From the NCBI GenBank assembly GCA_963705955.1, contig CAVPLH010000006.1:558001-622000 (forward strand): a stretch of DNA of 64,000 bases. The letters are read 5' to 3'. The position numbers were made by a program, and so were the translations under genes. This stretch comes from WHSW01 sp963705955. Its GTDB lineage: Bacteria > Actinomycetota > Thermoleophilia > Solirubrobacterales > 70-9. Position 1 is the first letter of the stretch. Each line of letters starts with the position of its first letter. The notes beneath the pieces are model-generated. The model ran no database searches. It was given only the letters and a program-made list of their open reading frames with translations, and had not been told where the DNA came from. Shown here piece after piece: positions 17,967 to 26,471 of the stretch.

Positions 17967-17972
17967 TAGAGT
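17967..17972 (+). promoter_or_regulatory. Probable -10 box TAGAGT for a leaderless mRNA
   Basis: TAGAGT ends six bases before the ATG at 17979, which places the expected transcription start at or next to the A of the start codon. No Shine-Dalgarno sequence is present. The same hexamer occurs at 18977, 27493 (minus strand) and 60115. Confidence 0.5.
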
Positions 17973-17978
17973 CGCGCG

Positions 17979-18926
17979 ATGGAATCGGCGGGATCCACGG
18001 TGCTGGTCACCGGCGGCGCGGGCTTCATCGGCTCTCACCTGGTCGATCGGCTCTGTCGCGAGGGCCACAGGGTCCGGGTGCTCGACAACTTCGCGACCGG
18101 GCGGCGCGAGAACCTCGCCGCGATGCCCGACGGGGTCGAGCTCGTCGAGGGCGACGTTCAAAGCTACGAGCAGGTCCACAGGTGCGTGAGCGGCTGCGAG
18201 CTGGTCTTCCACGAGGCCGCGGTGCCGTCGGTGCCGCGCTCGGTCCGGGACCCGCTGACCAGCCACGCCGCGAACGTGACCGGGACGCTCAACGTGCTGC
18301 TCTCGGCGCGCGACGAGGGGGTCAGACGGGTGGTCTTCGCTTCGTCCTCGTCCACCTACGGCGCCAACCGTGAGCTGCCCGCACGCGAGCAGACGCCGGC
18401 GCTGCCGATCTCGCCGTACGCGGTCGGCAAGCTCGCGGCGGAGGGCTACTGCCGTGCGTTCTTCGAGGTCTACGGGCTGGAAACGGTCGCCCTGCGCTAC
18501 TTCAACATCTTCGGACCGCGCCAGGACCCGCTCTCCGAATACGCCGCGGTCATACCTCGGTTCATCACGTCGATGCTCGAGGGACGCTCCCCGGTGGTCT
18601 ACGGGGACGGTGAGCAGTCTCGCGACTTCACCTACGTGGACAACGCGGTAGCGGCGAACCTCCTCGCGGCCGACGCGGAGGGGGTGGCCGGGCAGACCTT
18701 CAACATCGCCTGCGGCGCGACGATCAGCCTCAACGCCCTGCTCGAGGAGCTCGGCGAGATCACGGGCACCGGGATCGCCGCGGTCCACGAGGAGCCGCGA
18801 CCGGGCGACGTCCGCAACTCGCTCGCCGACATCTCCAGGGCGCGCGAAGCGCTCGGATACGAGCCGGAGATCGACCTCCGAGAGGGGCTGTCGCGGACCG
18901 TCGACTCGCTGCGGGCCGCGCCGTGA
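17979..18926 (+). CDS. NAD-dependent sugar-nucleotide 4-epimerase, WbpP/GalE type
   Basis: Intact 315-residue extended short-chain dehydrogenase. The NAD-binding motif is TVLVTGGAGFIGSHL at residue 8, and the catalytic region is ASSSSTYGANRELP with YAVGK (Tyr-X3-Lys). LRYFNIFGPRQDP and YGDGEQSRDFTYVDNAV are typical of UDP-GlcNAc/UDP-Glc 4-epimerases of the WbpP branch. It would supply UDP-galactose, UDP-GalNAc or the corresponding uronic acid for surface glycans. It leads a plus-strand group with a second epimerase and a glycosyltransferase. Confidence 0.9.
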   Translation: MESAGSTVLVTGGAGFIGSHLVDRLCREGHRVRVLDNFATGRRENLAAMPDGVELVEGDVQSYEQVHRCVSGCELVFHEAAVPSVPRSVRDPLTSHAANVTGTLNVLLSARDEGVRRVVFASSSSTYGANRELPAREQTPALPISPYAVGKLAAEGYCRAFFEVYGLETVALRYFNIFGPRQDPLSEYAAVIPRFITSMLEGRSPVVYGDGEQSRDFTYVDNAVAANLLAADAEGVAGQTFNIACGATISLNALLEELGEITGTGIAAVHEEPRPGDVRNSLADISRAREALGYEPEIDLREGLSRTVDSLRAAP

Positions 18927-18952
18927 GGCGCTCAGGGCACTTCGGTTGTGGG

Positions 18953-18982
18953 TTGACCTGGAGCGCTTGTAACGAATAGAGT
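18953..18982 (+). promoter_or_regulatory. Promoter with TTGACC and TAGAGT boxes
   Basis: A -35 TTGACC (18953-18958) and a -10 TAGAGT (18977-18982) are separated by 18 bases. The promoter lies about 75 bases ahead of the second epimerase. A tandem GGAGACCAC duplication (19021-19040) follows in the leader. Confidence 0.5.
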
Positions 18983-19058
18983 CTCGCCGAACGGTACGTA
19001 TCCGTACTGCGGAAGGCATCGGAGACCACGGAGACCACGGAAGGCATTGGGAGCGAAC

Positions 19059-20130
19059 TTGCGGTATTTGATCACGGGGGGAGCAGGCTTTATCGGGTCG
19101 CACCTCGCGGACAGGCTCGCGGCACGAGGCCACGAGTTGCTGATCCTTGACGACCTGAGCACCGGCAGTCGGGAGAACATCGAGCATCTGCTGGACGGCG
19201 GCCAGGCGCGGCTGGTCGACGGAGTCGGCCGACGACGCGGCGGTCGTCGACGAGTTGATGGCAAATGCGGATGCGTGCTTTCATCTCGCCTCGTCGGTTG
19301 GCGTGAAGCTGATCGTCGAGCACCCGCTCGACTGCGCGCTGCGCAGCGTGCGGGCAGCCGACACGGTGATGGCGGCGGCCGCGCGCCATCAGACCCGCCT
19401 CCTCTTCGCGTCGACCTCGGAGGTCTACGGGAAGAGCAACGGCCAGCCGCTGCGCGAGCACGACGACCGGATCGTCGGCTCCCCGACGACCTCGCGCTGG
19501 TCGTACGCGACGGCGAAGGCCTTCGGCGAGGTGATCGCCTACGGCTACGTCCGCGATCGGGGCGCCGAGATGACGGTCGCCCGCCTCTTCAACGCGGTCG
19601 GTCCCCGACAGGCCAGCGCCTACGGCATGGTGCTGCCGCGGTTCGTGCGCCAGGCGCTCGCCGGCGACGAGCTGACCGTGTACGGCGACGGCAGCCAGTC
19701 GCGCTGCTTCACCCACGTCTACGACACGGTCGACGCCCTGCTGTCTCTGATCGAGACCGATGCGGCGATCGGCAACGTCTACAACATCGGCTCGGCCCAC
19801 CCGGTGACGATCATCGAGCTCGCGAGGAAGGTGATCGAGCGCACCGGCTCGAGCTCGCAGCTGCAGCTGATCCCCTACGAGCAGGCATACAGCGACGGCT
19901 TCGAGGAGCTCGGCCGCCGGCGGCCGGATTGCTCGGCGCTCGAGAGCCTGACCGGCTGGAGGCCGCAGCGCACCCTCGACGACGCGATCGACGACGCGAT
20001 CGCCTGCGAGCAGGGGGCCTTCGAGCAGTCGCGCGAGGGCCGCCTCGGCCTTGCCCGCGCGGGCAAGTTCTTTCGCGGACGTGCGGATCGCGGTCGAGAG
20101 CTGAGCAGGGCCCTGGGGCTCTCGGCCTGA
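19059..20130 (+). CDS. NAD-dependent epimerase/dehydratase, second copy (frame break near 19215)
   Basis: Extended short-chain dehydrogenase of about 356 residues after removing one extra G near 19215. It has YLITGGAGFIGSHLADRL, the catalytic block FASTSEVYGKSNGQP with YATAKAFGE (Tyr-X3-Lys), and VARLFNAVGPRQ. The pattern is closest to UDP-glucuronate decarboxylase and GDP-mannose dehydratase-like enzymes rather than classic GalE. TTG at 19059 follows GGGAG at a five-base spacing; TTG at 19047 is an alternative. Its stop overlaps the glycosyltransferase start region. Confidence 0.83.
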
Positions 20131-21308
20131 GCCGCGTCCGCGTCCTCCGGGTCATCGCCCGGCTGAACCTGGGCGGGCCCGCGCAGCAGGCTGCCCTGCT
20201 CAGCGGCCGGCGGCTGGACCCGGAGCGCTACGAGACGCTGCTCGTCCACGGCTCGCTCGCCGCCGGCGAGGAGTCGATGGCCTACCTCGCGGAGCGGGAG
20301 GGAGCGAGGACCGAGTTCATTCCCAGCCTCGGGCCATCGCCGCGGCCCGACCGCGACGCCGCCGCGCTGGCGCGGATCGTCGCGATCGCGCGCCGCTTTC
20401 GCCCGCATCTCGTCCACACCCATACCGCGAAGGCGGGCTTTCTCGGCCGGCTGGCGGCGCTGACCGCGCTGCAGACCGCGCCCGGTCATCGTCCACACCT
20501 ACCACGGGCACGTGCTCGAGGGATATTTCGGTCCGGCGATGAGCCGCGTCTACCGCTCGCTCGAGACCGCGCTCGGGCGGCGAAGCGACTGCCTGGTCGG
20601 GGTCAGCGAGGCGACGGTCGATGACCTCGTGCGGCTCGGCGTCGCGCCGCGGGATCGCTTCCGCGTCATCCCGCTCGGCCTCGACCTCGACGCCGTTCGC
20701 GGAGCTCGACCGCGATGCGGGACTGGAGCTTCGTCGCGAGCTCGGGATCGGCGACGAGGAGGTCGTCCTCACGTTCGTCGGCCGCCTGGTCCCGATCAAG
20801 CGCGCCGACGTGCTGCTGCGGGCTCTCGCCCTGGCCCGGCGATCGCGCGCCGCTGCGGCTGCTCGTCGTCGGCGACGGCGAGCTGAGGCCCGATCTCGAG
20901 GCGCTCGGCCGCGAGCTCGGGATCGACGACCGGGTCCGCTTCCTCGGCTACCGGCGCGACCTGACGCAGATCGCAGCCGCGACCGACGTCGCCGTGCTCA
21001 CCTCCGCGAACGAGGGAACCCCGGTCTCGCTGATCGAGGCGGCGGCGGCGGGATCTCCCGCGGTCGCGACCGCCGTCGGCGGCGTCGCCGACGTGGTGGC
21101 GCCGGAGACCGGGATCCTCGTCGGCTCCGGGGACACTCGCGCGGTGGCCGACGCGCTTGTGCGACTCGCCGCCGATCCGGGTCTGCGGGCCCGCATGGGC
21201 GCCGCCGCGAGCGAGCGCGCCCTGCGCCGTTATTCCGCGGCCCGGCTGATCGCCGACATCGACGCGCTCTACGGCGAGCTGCTCAGCCGCCACGGAGTGC
21301 GAGAATGA
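20127..21308 (+). CDS. GT4-type glycosyltransferase (three frame breaks)
   Basis: GT-B fold glycosyltransferase of about 390 residues after repair of breaks near 20485, 20695 and 20850. The N-terminal domain has VIARLNLGGPAQQA, typical of the WbpZ/Cap-type family, then HTHTAKAGFLGRLAAL and VHTYHGHVLEGYF. The donor-binding domain has VLTFVGRLVPIKRADVLL, LLVVGDGE and the NEGTPVSLIEAAAAG nucleotide-sugar motif. The start is uncertain: a CTG overlapping the upstream stop (CTGA) is the only candidate before the first conserved strand. It is probably involved in adding a sugar to a lipid-linked glycan in the cytoplasm. Confidence 0.85.
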
Positions 21309-21354
21309 GCGCCTTGCGCCCGCGGCGGGCGACCATCCGCCGACGTCCCGTCCG

Positions 21355-21667
21355 ATGAGCCCACCGAGCAAAAGCGAGCACGAGGCCGAGCTGCGTGCGC
21401 TCGAGCCCCACATCCTGCCGCGACAGCTCCGCGCGCTGGAACGGACCGCGGCCCGGCTCGACGACGGGCGCCCGATCCCCGACCCCGCATTCCTTGCCCG
21501 GCTCGAGGCAGCGGATCGCCGAGCTTCCGAGCGAGGCAGGGCGTTCCCGCGATGTCTCCGTGCCGTCGAGCTGGCGGCTCGGGTCCGCGGCCTGCGTCCT
21601 CCTAGGGTTCGGCCTGCTCCTGGTCGCCGCCCTCCTGGTCGCCGGCGGGGCCCCGGGCGGGCACTGA
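21355..21667 (+). CDS. Small single-pass membrane protein next to an ECF sigma factor (frame break near 21510)
   Basis: About 103 residues after dropping one G near 21510. The N-terminal half is hydrophilic (SKSEHEAELRALEPHILPRQ) and a single membrane helix ends the protein (ACVLLGFGLLLVAALLVAGG). Its 3' end overlaps the 3' end of the convergent sigma factor gene by about 65 bases. The size, topology and pairing suggest an anti-sigma-like protein, but no zinc-binding His-X3-Cys-X2-Cys motif is present. A 17-codon frame (21305-21358) links the glycosyltransferase stop to this ATG through two ATGA overlaps. Confidence 0.6.
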
Positions 21668-22132
21668 TTCGGGCTCCGCGTCGCCGGCGGGCTGCGGGCG
21701 CTCGAGCTCGGTCCGCAAGCGGCGAAGCCCGCGCGACTGGGCCCGGCGAGCCCGGTCCTCGCTGATCCCCAGGACCCGCGCGATATCCGGGCTCGCGAGC
21801 CCCCCGCCGTAGCGAAGCGCGACCACGGAGCGCTCGAGCCGCTCGAGCCGCGCCAGCGCCTCGCCGAGATCGGCGCCGAGCCCGAGATCGTCGGCGTTGG
21901 CCGACGCGACCGCCGACTGGCCGCGGCCCGCGTCGCGGGCGATCGTCAGCAGTCGGACGCGTGACTCCCTGGGCTCGGAGCCGAACGAGGATCGCTCGCG
22001 AAAGGCCCGCTCGAAGGTCGCCTGGGTGAGCTGCTCCGCCTCGGCCCGCGACCCGAACCGGTAGGCGAAGTAGCCGTAGACGTCGCCGACGTGCTCGGTA
22101 TAGAGGCGGGCGAAGGCTTTGCTCATTTCCAT
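21602..22132 (-). CDS. ECF-type RNA polymerase sigma factor
   Basis: Intact 176-residue sigma-70 family protein. Region 2 is recognisable in FARLYTEHVGDVYGYFAYRF and AEQLTQATFERAFRER. Region 4 is LERLERSVVALRYGGGLASP and IARVLGISEDRARRAQSRGL, the -35-binding helix-turn-helix. After it comes an acidic, Pro/Gly-rich tail of ~30 residues, which is unusual and coincides with the overlap with the opposite gene. Translation may begin at the ATG of MSKAFARLY rather than MEMS. Its regulon cannot be inferred. It is divergent from the membrane protein at 22205. Confidence 0.85.
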   Translation of the reverse strand: MEMSKAFARLYTEHVGDVYGYFAYRFGSRAEAEQLTQATFERAFRERSSFGSEPRESRVRLLTIARDAGRGQSAVASANADDLGLGADLGEALARLERLERSVVALRYGGGLASPDIARVLGISEDRARRAQSRGLRRLRTELERPQPAGDAEPESVPARGPAGDQEGGDQEQAEP

Positions 22133-22204
22133 GGCGGAGGCGTTTCCGGATTACCCTTAGCATCGCGGCGGCGATCCACGCCGCCCCGAGTCGACCGAAC
22201 TTTC

Positions 22205-23506
22205 GTGCCCACCTTAACCGCCGCATCCGATCAGCAGATCCACGACATCCTCGCGGGAGCGCTGACGCTCGCCGTCGTCGGGCTCGGCCTCTACGCGCTG
22301 GTGCGGCTGCTCGCTCGCAGCCGTCCGGGGCTGGCGATCGGGTTCCCGATCGGGATCGCCGTCGGTCTCCGGCTGTTGGCCGCGGCCGGCGTCTCGCTGA
22401 CTTCGATCGCCTCCGAGCTGCGCGGCGGCGACGAGTTCACCTTCATGCGCGACGCCACCCACATCGCGCACTCGCCGTTCGCGTCGTCGGACTGGACCTC
22501 CGCGATCGTCGACAATCTGCACGAGTTCGTGCTCGCGGTCCAGCTCTGGGCGCTCGACTCGCCCGACTTCGTCCTTCGCATCGCCGAGATCGGGATCGCG
22601 GTCGCGGGGCTCGTCCTGCTCGCCACCGCCGTCTACGAGCTGGCGGGCGCGCGGGCGGCGGTGATCGCCGCCTGGGTGCTCGCCCTCGAGCCGAGCGGGA
22701 TCTTCTTCTCGAGCCTCCTGCACAAGGAGTCGCCGATGTTCCTCGCCGAGGGCCTGGTCGCCTTCGGAGGCGCCCGCCTCTGGAAGCGCGGCGACTTCGA
22801 GCTCATTCCCGATCATCGTCGCCGGCTGTCTGGTCGGGGTCGCGACCCGGCCGTACGCCGGCTGGTTCCTGATCGCGGCCGGGGTCGCGATCGCCCTGCA
22901 CGCCTCGTTCCGAACGACGCGCAAGAACGAGTTCAGCTCCTTGGCGCTGATCGCGATCGTCGCCGTGTTCATCGCGCTCGCAACTCCGACCGTGCTCGCG
23001 GCATCCTCCGACGAGAGCCTGGAGAAGAACGTCCAGGCAGTCGCAGGACGCGAACGCGGCCGACAACGCGAACCTTGCGCTCGAACAGGTCGATTTCTCC
23101 AACCGCGCGGCGATCATCACGAACCTGCCGACGCGGATCTTCGACGTCACGTTCAAGCCGTTCGTGTGGCAGCTCGGCAACTCCGAGCCAGCGGCTCGGA
23201 GCGATCGGCGGCCTGATCACGCTCGTGCTGCTGTTCCTGCTCGTCCGGGCCGTGATGGACCGCCGGGGCGAGATCTTCGCCCGCGCCGGCCCGCTGATCT
23301 ACCTCTTGTTCTTCCTCCTGATCGCCTACTCGCTGAGCACCGGCAACGCGGGCACCGGGTTCCGCTACCGGACCCACCTCGTGGCGGTCGCGATCTGCGT
23401 GATCGTCGCGCTCTGGCGGTTGCGGCCAGAGCGCGCCCGCGGTGCCGCTCCGGACCGCCGCCCCGGAGGCCGACCCGAGGCAGCGGTACGCGCCGACGCC
23501 GACTAG
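22205..23506 (+). CDS. Polytopic membrane protein, probable polysaccharide assembly protein (three frame breaks)
   Basis: Hydrophobic protein of about 430 residues with roughly 8-10 membrane segments (for example LTLAVVGLGLYALVRLLA, GLVLLATAVYELAGARAAVI, ALIAIVAVFIALATPTVLA and LITLVLLFLLVRAVM). Breaks near 22810, 23040 and 23190 each close by deleting one base. LEPSGIFFSSLLHKESPMF and the late GNAGTGFRYRTHLV loop resemble GT39/oligosaccharide-polymerase-like proteins of EPS loci, where a short loop before FRYR is conserved. I cannot assign a reaction. GTG at 22205 is the first start after the sigma gene. Confidence 0.65.
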   Translation: MPTLTAASDQQIHDILAGALTLAVVGLGLYALVRLLARSRPGLAIGFPIGIAVGLRLLAAAGVSLTSIASELRGGDEFTFMRDATHIAHSPFASSDWTSAIVDNLHEFVLAVQLWALDSPDFVLRIAEIGIAVAGLVLLATAVYELAGARAAVIAAWVLALEPSGIFFSSLLHKESPMFLAEGLVAFGGARLWKRGDFELIPDHRRRLSGRGRDPAVRRLVPDRGRGRDRPARLVPNDAQERVQLLGADRDRRRVHRARNSDRARGILRREPGEERPGSRRTRTRPTTRTLRSNRSISPTARRSSRTCRRGSSTSRSSRSCGSSATPSQRLGAIGGLITLVLLFLLVRAVMDRRGEIFARAGPLIYLLFFLLIAYSLSTGNAGTGFRYRTHLVAVAICVIVALWRLRPERARGAAPDRRPGGRPEAAVRADAD

Positions 23507-23527
23507 CCGCGCCTGCGCGCCGAGCCG

Positions 23528-24351
23528 TCAGACAGCCGCTTGCTCGAGCTCGCCGAGGAGCAGCGGCGCGAGCTCGGCGGCGTCGCCGCGCTCGGACTCG
23601 AGCACGATCGCGCCGGCGGACGCGCGCGAGAGCGCCCGCATCACCTGGGCGGGCCGCTCCCGTGCCGGGACGGCGTTCGCGAGCAGCGCCATCGCTCCCT
23701 CGCCGGAGGAGAGCCGACGCGGGCTCCACTCGGCGCCCGGGCGGTAGCTGGTGACCACGATCATGCCGATCGGCAGCGGCTCGGAGCCCGCCGTCCAGCC
23801 GAGGCTCTCGACCGGATGGTCGGTCTGCTCGACGGCCTCCATCGCGAAGCGAGAGCGCCTTCGCGTACGGATGGACGAGGCCCTCCTCGTCGATGACGGC
23901 GAACTCGTCCGAGTAGTAGGTGGCGCCCGCGTCGACCAGGGCGGCGACGAGCGTCGTCTTGCCGGCGAAGCTCTGCACCGGGCATGACTATCGCCCTGTC
24001 CCGGTGCGCGACGGCCCCGGCGTGGACGAAGACCGTGTCGGGGGCCTTGACGCCGACGTAGAGGCGAAGCTGGGAGTCGAGCAGCGTCAGGGCGAACCGC
24101 AGGTCGATGCCCTGGGTGAGCGTGTCTCCGTTCCTGATCAGCGTGTAGGTCCCGTGGTCCTCGGCCTTGAGGGCGAACCGTCGTGTCACCTCCGAGGCCT
24201 CGCAGGGCTGCGCGCCGGGCGGGAGCAGCGTCCTCAGCGGCTCGAGCAGATCGGAATCATTCGTGCTCAGAGCCACGCGGACCCCATACGCCTCGAACGG
24301 GATCTCGTGCTCGAACTCGTTCTCCTCGCCTGCTGTGTCCCGCCGCGCCAC
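23528..24351 (-). CDS. HPr-kinase-like P-loop protein (frame breaks near 23845 and 23980)
   Basis: About 274 residues when two breaks (near 23845 and 23980) are closed. The P-loop is AIVMPG followed by SFAGKTTLVAALVDAG, then TYYSDEFAVIDEEGLVHPYA, the arrangement of HprK/P C-terminal domains. The N-terminal ~110 residues (EIPFEAYGVRVALS, VRRF-like strand, FVHAGAVAHRDRA) match the HPr-kinase-like proteins of peptide-modification and capsule loci, not the PTS regulator. GTG at 24351 is the only start near the first conserved strand. It is divergent from the MauE-TlpA gene and belongs to the cassette with the nucleotidyltransferase and PqqD proteins. Confidence 0.76.
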
Positions 24352-24410
24352 GGCGAGATCATAGTCAAGCGCCTCCGCGCGTGGGCCGGATGTCGGGCGC
24401 CGCCGATCGG

Positions 24411-24416
24411 TAGAAT
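24411..24416 (+). promoter_or_regulatory. -10 box TAGAAT for a leaderless mRNA
   Basis: TAGAAT ends seven bases before GTG at 24424 and overlaps the alternative ATG at 24415. Transcription from this box would begin at the GTG, so GTG is taken as the start codon. Confidence 0.5.
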
Positions 24417-24423
24417 GCCCGCC

Positions 24424-25478
24424 GTGGGATCGGTCGTGCTCGGGATCAGGCTCGTGCTGGCGGCGGTGTTCGCCGTCGCCGGCGTCGCCAAGCTCTTCGA
24501 CCGGAACGGATCGCGCCAAGCGCTCGCCGACTTCGGCGTTCCAGCCCCGGCGGTGCCGGTCGCAGCATGGCTGCTGCCGCTGGTCGAGCTGGCGACGGCG
24601 ATCGCCCTGATCCCGCCCAGCTCGGCCCGCTGGGGAGCGCTCGCGGCGCTGGTCCTGTTGCTCGGCTTCGTCGCCGGGATCGCCAACGCGCTGCGGCGCG
24701 GGAAGGACGTCGACTGCGGCTGCTTCGGCAAGCTTTACTCGGCGGTGGCGGGGCGCGCGACGCTGGCGCGCAACGCCGCGCTCGCCGTCGGCGCCGGGAT
24801 CGTCCTCTGGCAGGGGCCGGGCCCGTCGATCGGCGACTGGGTATCGGCGCGCACCGCGGCCGAGCTGGTCGCGGTCGCGGCGGTCGCCGCGGCCCTCGTC
24901 CTCGGCGTGGCCGTCGTTCGACTGTGGCGGGAGCGGCGCGACCTCAGGGAGGATGTAGACGAGCTCCGCGAGCAGCTCGCGGCGCTCCCGAGCGGGCTGC
25001 CGGTCGGCGCCGTCGCGCCCGCGTTCGCGCTCTCTGACCTGCACGGAGAGACGCGCACGCTCGAGTCGCTGTGCGCCCGCGGGCGCCCCGTCGTCCTGGT
25101 CTTCATCTCCCCGGGCTGCGGACCGTGTCAGCAGATGCTTCCCGACGCTCGGCCGCTGGCAGGCGGCACTCGCCGACCGGCTGACGGTCGCCGTGGTCAG
25201 CCAGGGAACCGCCGAGGAGAACCGACCGGCCGCCGAGGAGCACGGGATCGCCAACTTGCTTCTCGACCAGAGTTTCGAGGTGATGCCCGCGTATCGGGTC
25301 GAGGCGACGCCGTCCGCCGTGGTCGTCACGCCCGGACGGGACGATCGCGAGCCCGGCCGTCTCGTCGATGATCGAGATCGAGCCGCTGATCCGCCTCACC
25401 GTGCGGCGCGCGACGGCCGCGGCCGGAGCCGGTCCGGCGAGCGCGGGTCCGGCGAGCGCCGAGCCGACGCTCACTTGA
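24424..25478 (+). CDS. MauE/DoxX-type membrane protein fused to a TlpA-like thioredoxin (frame breaks near 25165 and 25345)
   Basis: About 351 residues after repair. The N-terminal half is a four-helix membrane domain (LGIRLVLAAVFAVAGVAKL, VAAWLLPLVELATAIALI) with the MauE hallmark DVDCGCFGKL. A fifth helix and a short coiled stretch lead to a periplasm-side thioredoxin domain: VAPAFALSDLHGETRTLESL, then VFISPGCGPCQQMLP with the redox motif CGPC. This is a methylamine-utilisation-like thiol-redox unit that could pass electrons to exported cysteine-rich proteins; the cysteine-rich PqqD-domain protein two genes away is an attractive client (inference). The stop overlaps the next TTG start (TTGA). 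Confidence 0.84.
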
Positions 25479-26453
25479 GCCGGCGGCCCGAGCTCGACGA
25501 GTTCGTCGAGCGCGTCCGCGACCTCCCGCACCAGGCGGAGCTGGACGCGGCCGCCGTCGAGGTCCTCGACGCCTTCGAGGCGGCCGGCGTCGAGTCGCTG
25601 CTGCTCAAGGGCCCGGCGCTGGCCCGGATGCTCTACCACCCGGGAGAGCACCGCGGCTACGGCGACATCGATCTGCTCGTCGCCCCGACGGACCTGGACG
25701 CCGGCCGCCGGGCGCTGGCCGAGCTCGGTTACGCAAACAGCGAGCGCGGTGGGCTCGACGACGTCGCGGGGATCATGCATTCCGAGCTCTGGTCGCAAGC
25801 CCTGGAGAGCAAGATGGTCCAGCTGATGGTCGACCTGCACTGGCGCCTCGCCGGCTGCGAGGCGCCCGCCGACGTGATCTGGAAGGTGCTCGGGCGACGG
25901 CGAGCCTGGATCGAGCTCGATGGCCGGAGCGTGCCCGTCCTCGCGCACGACGGGCTCGCCCTCCACCTCGCCACGCACGCCGCCCAGCATGGGCCCGACG
26001 ACATCAAGGCGATCGCCGACCTCGCTCGCGGCCTCGAGCGCTGGGACCCGGAAGTATGGCGCTCGGCCGCAGACCTTGCGGAACAGGTAGACGGCGCAGC
26101 CGCGTTCGCCGCCGGGCTGCGGCTCACCGCGCCCGGGCACGGAGCTCGCGCGCGAGCTCGGGTTGCCGCCCACCGACGAGCTGACCTGGGCGATCCTCAA
26201 TCGCGACGCCCGGCCGCGCGGAACGTTCCACGTTCAGGCGCTGGCAGGGGCGCGCGGCGTCCGGGAGCGTCTCGACGTCCTCCGCCGGTCGCTGTTCCCA
26301 CGCCCTGAATGGATCACGTGGGAGTACCGATGGTCGCGAGATGCCGGTCGGGCAAGGCTCGTCGCGGCCTACGCCATCCACCTGCTCCGCGCGCCGGCGT
26401 GGGCCGTGCGCGCCTGGCGCTACCGGCGCGCCGCGCGGCGCGCCGGTAGCTAA
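25475..26453 (+). CDS. Nucleotidyltransferase-fold protein, PF14907 type (frame break near 26140)
   Basis: About 325 residues when one base near 26140 is removed. The diagnostic core is LLLKGPALARMLYHPGEHRG, then YGDIDLLVAPTDLD, the Gly-Asp-Ile-Asp metal-binding strand of the family, and MVDLHWRLAGCEAP. The C-terminal part is helical (TWAILNRDARPRG). Members are found beside HPr-kinase-like and PqqD genes in capsule and lasso-peptide-like loci; the modified group is not known. TTG at 25475 overlaps the upstream stop by four bases, indicating coupled synthesis with the redox protein. Confidence 0.8.
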
Positions 26454-26471
26454 CGGTTCGCCGTTGGCTGT

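Noticed and set aside
19021..19040. Tandem GGAGACCAC as a regulatory repeat
   Set aside because: Only two units, without symmetry or further copies in the window.
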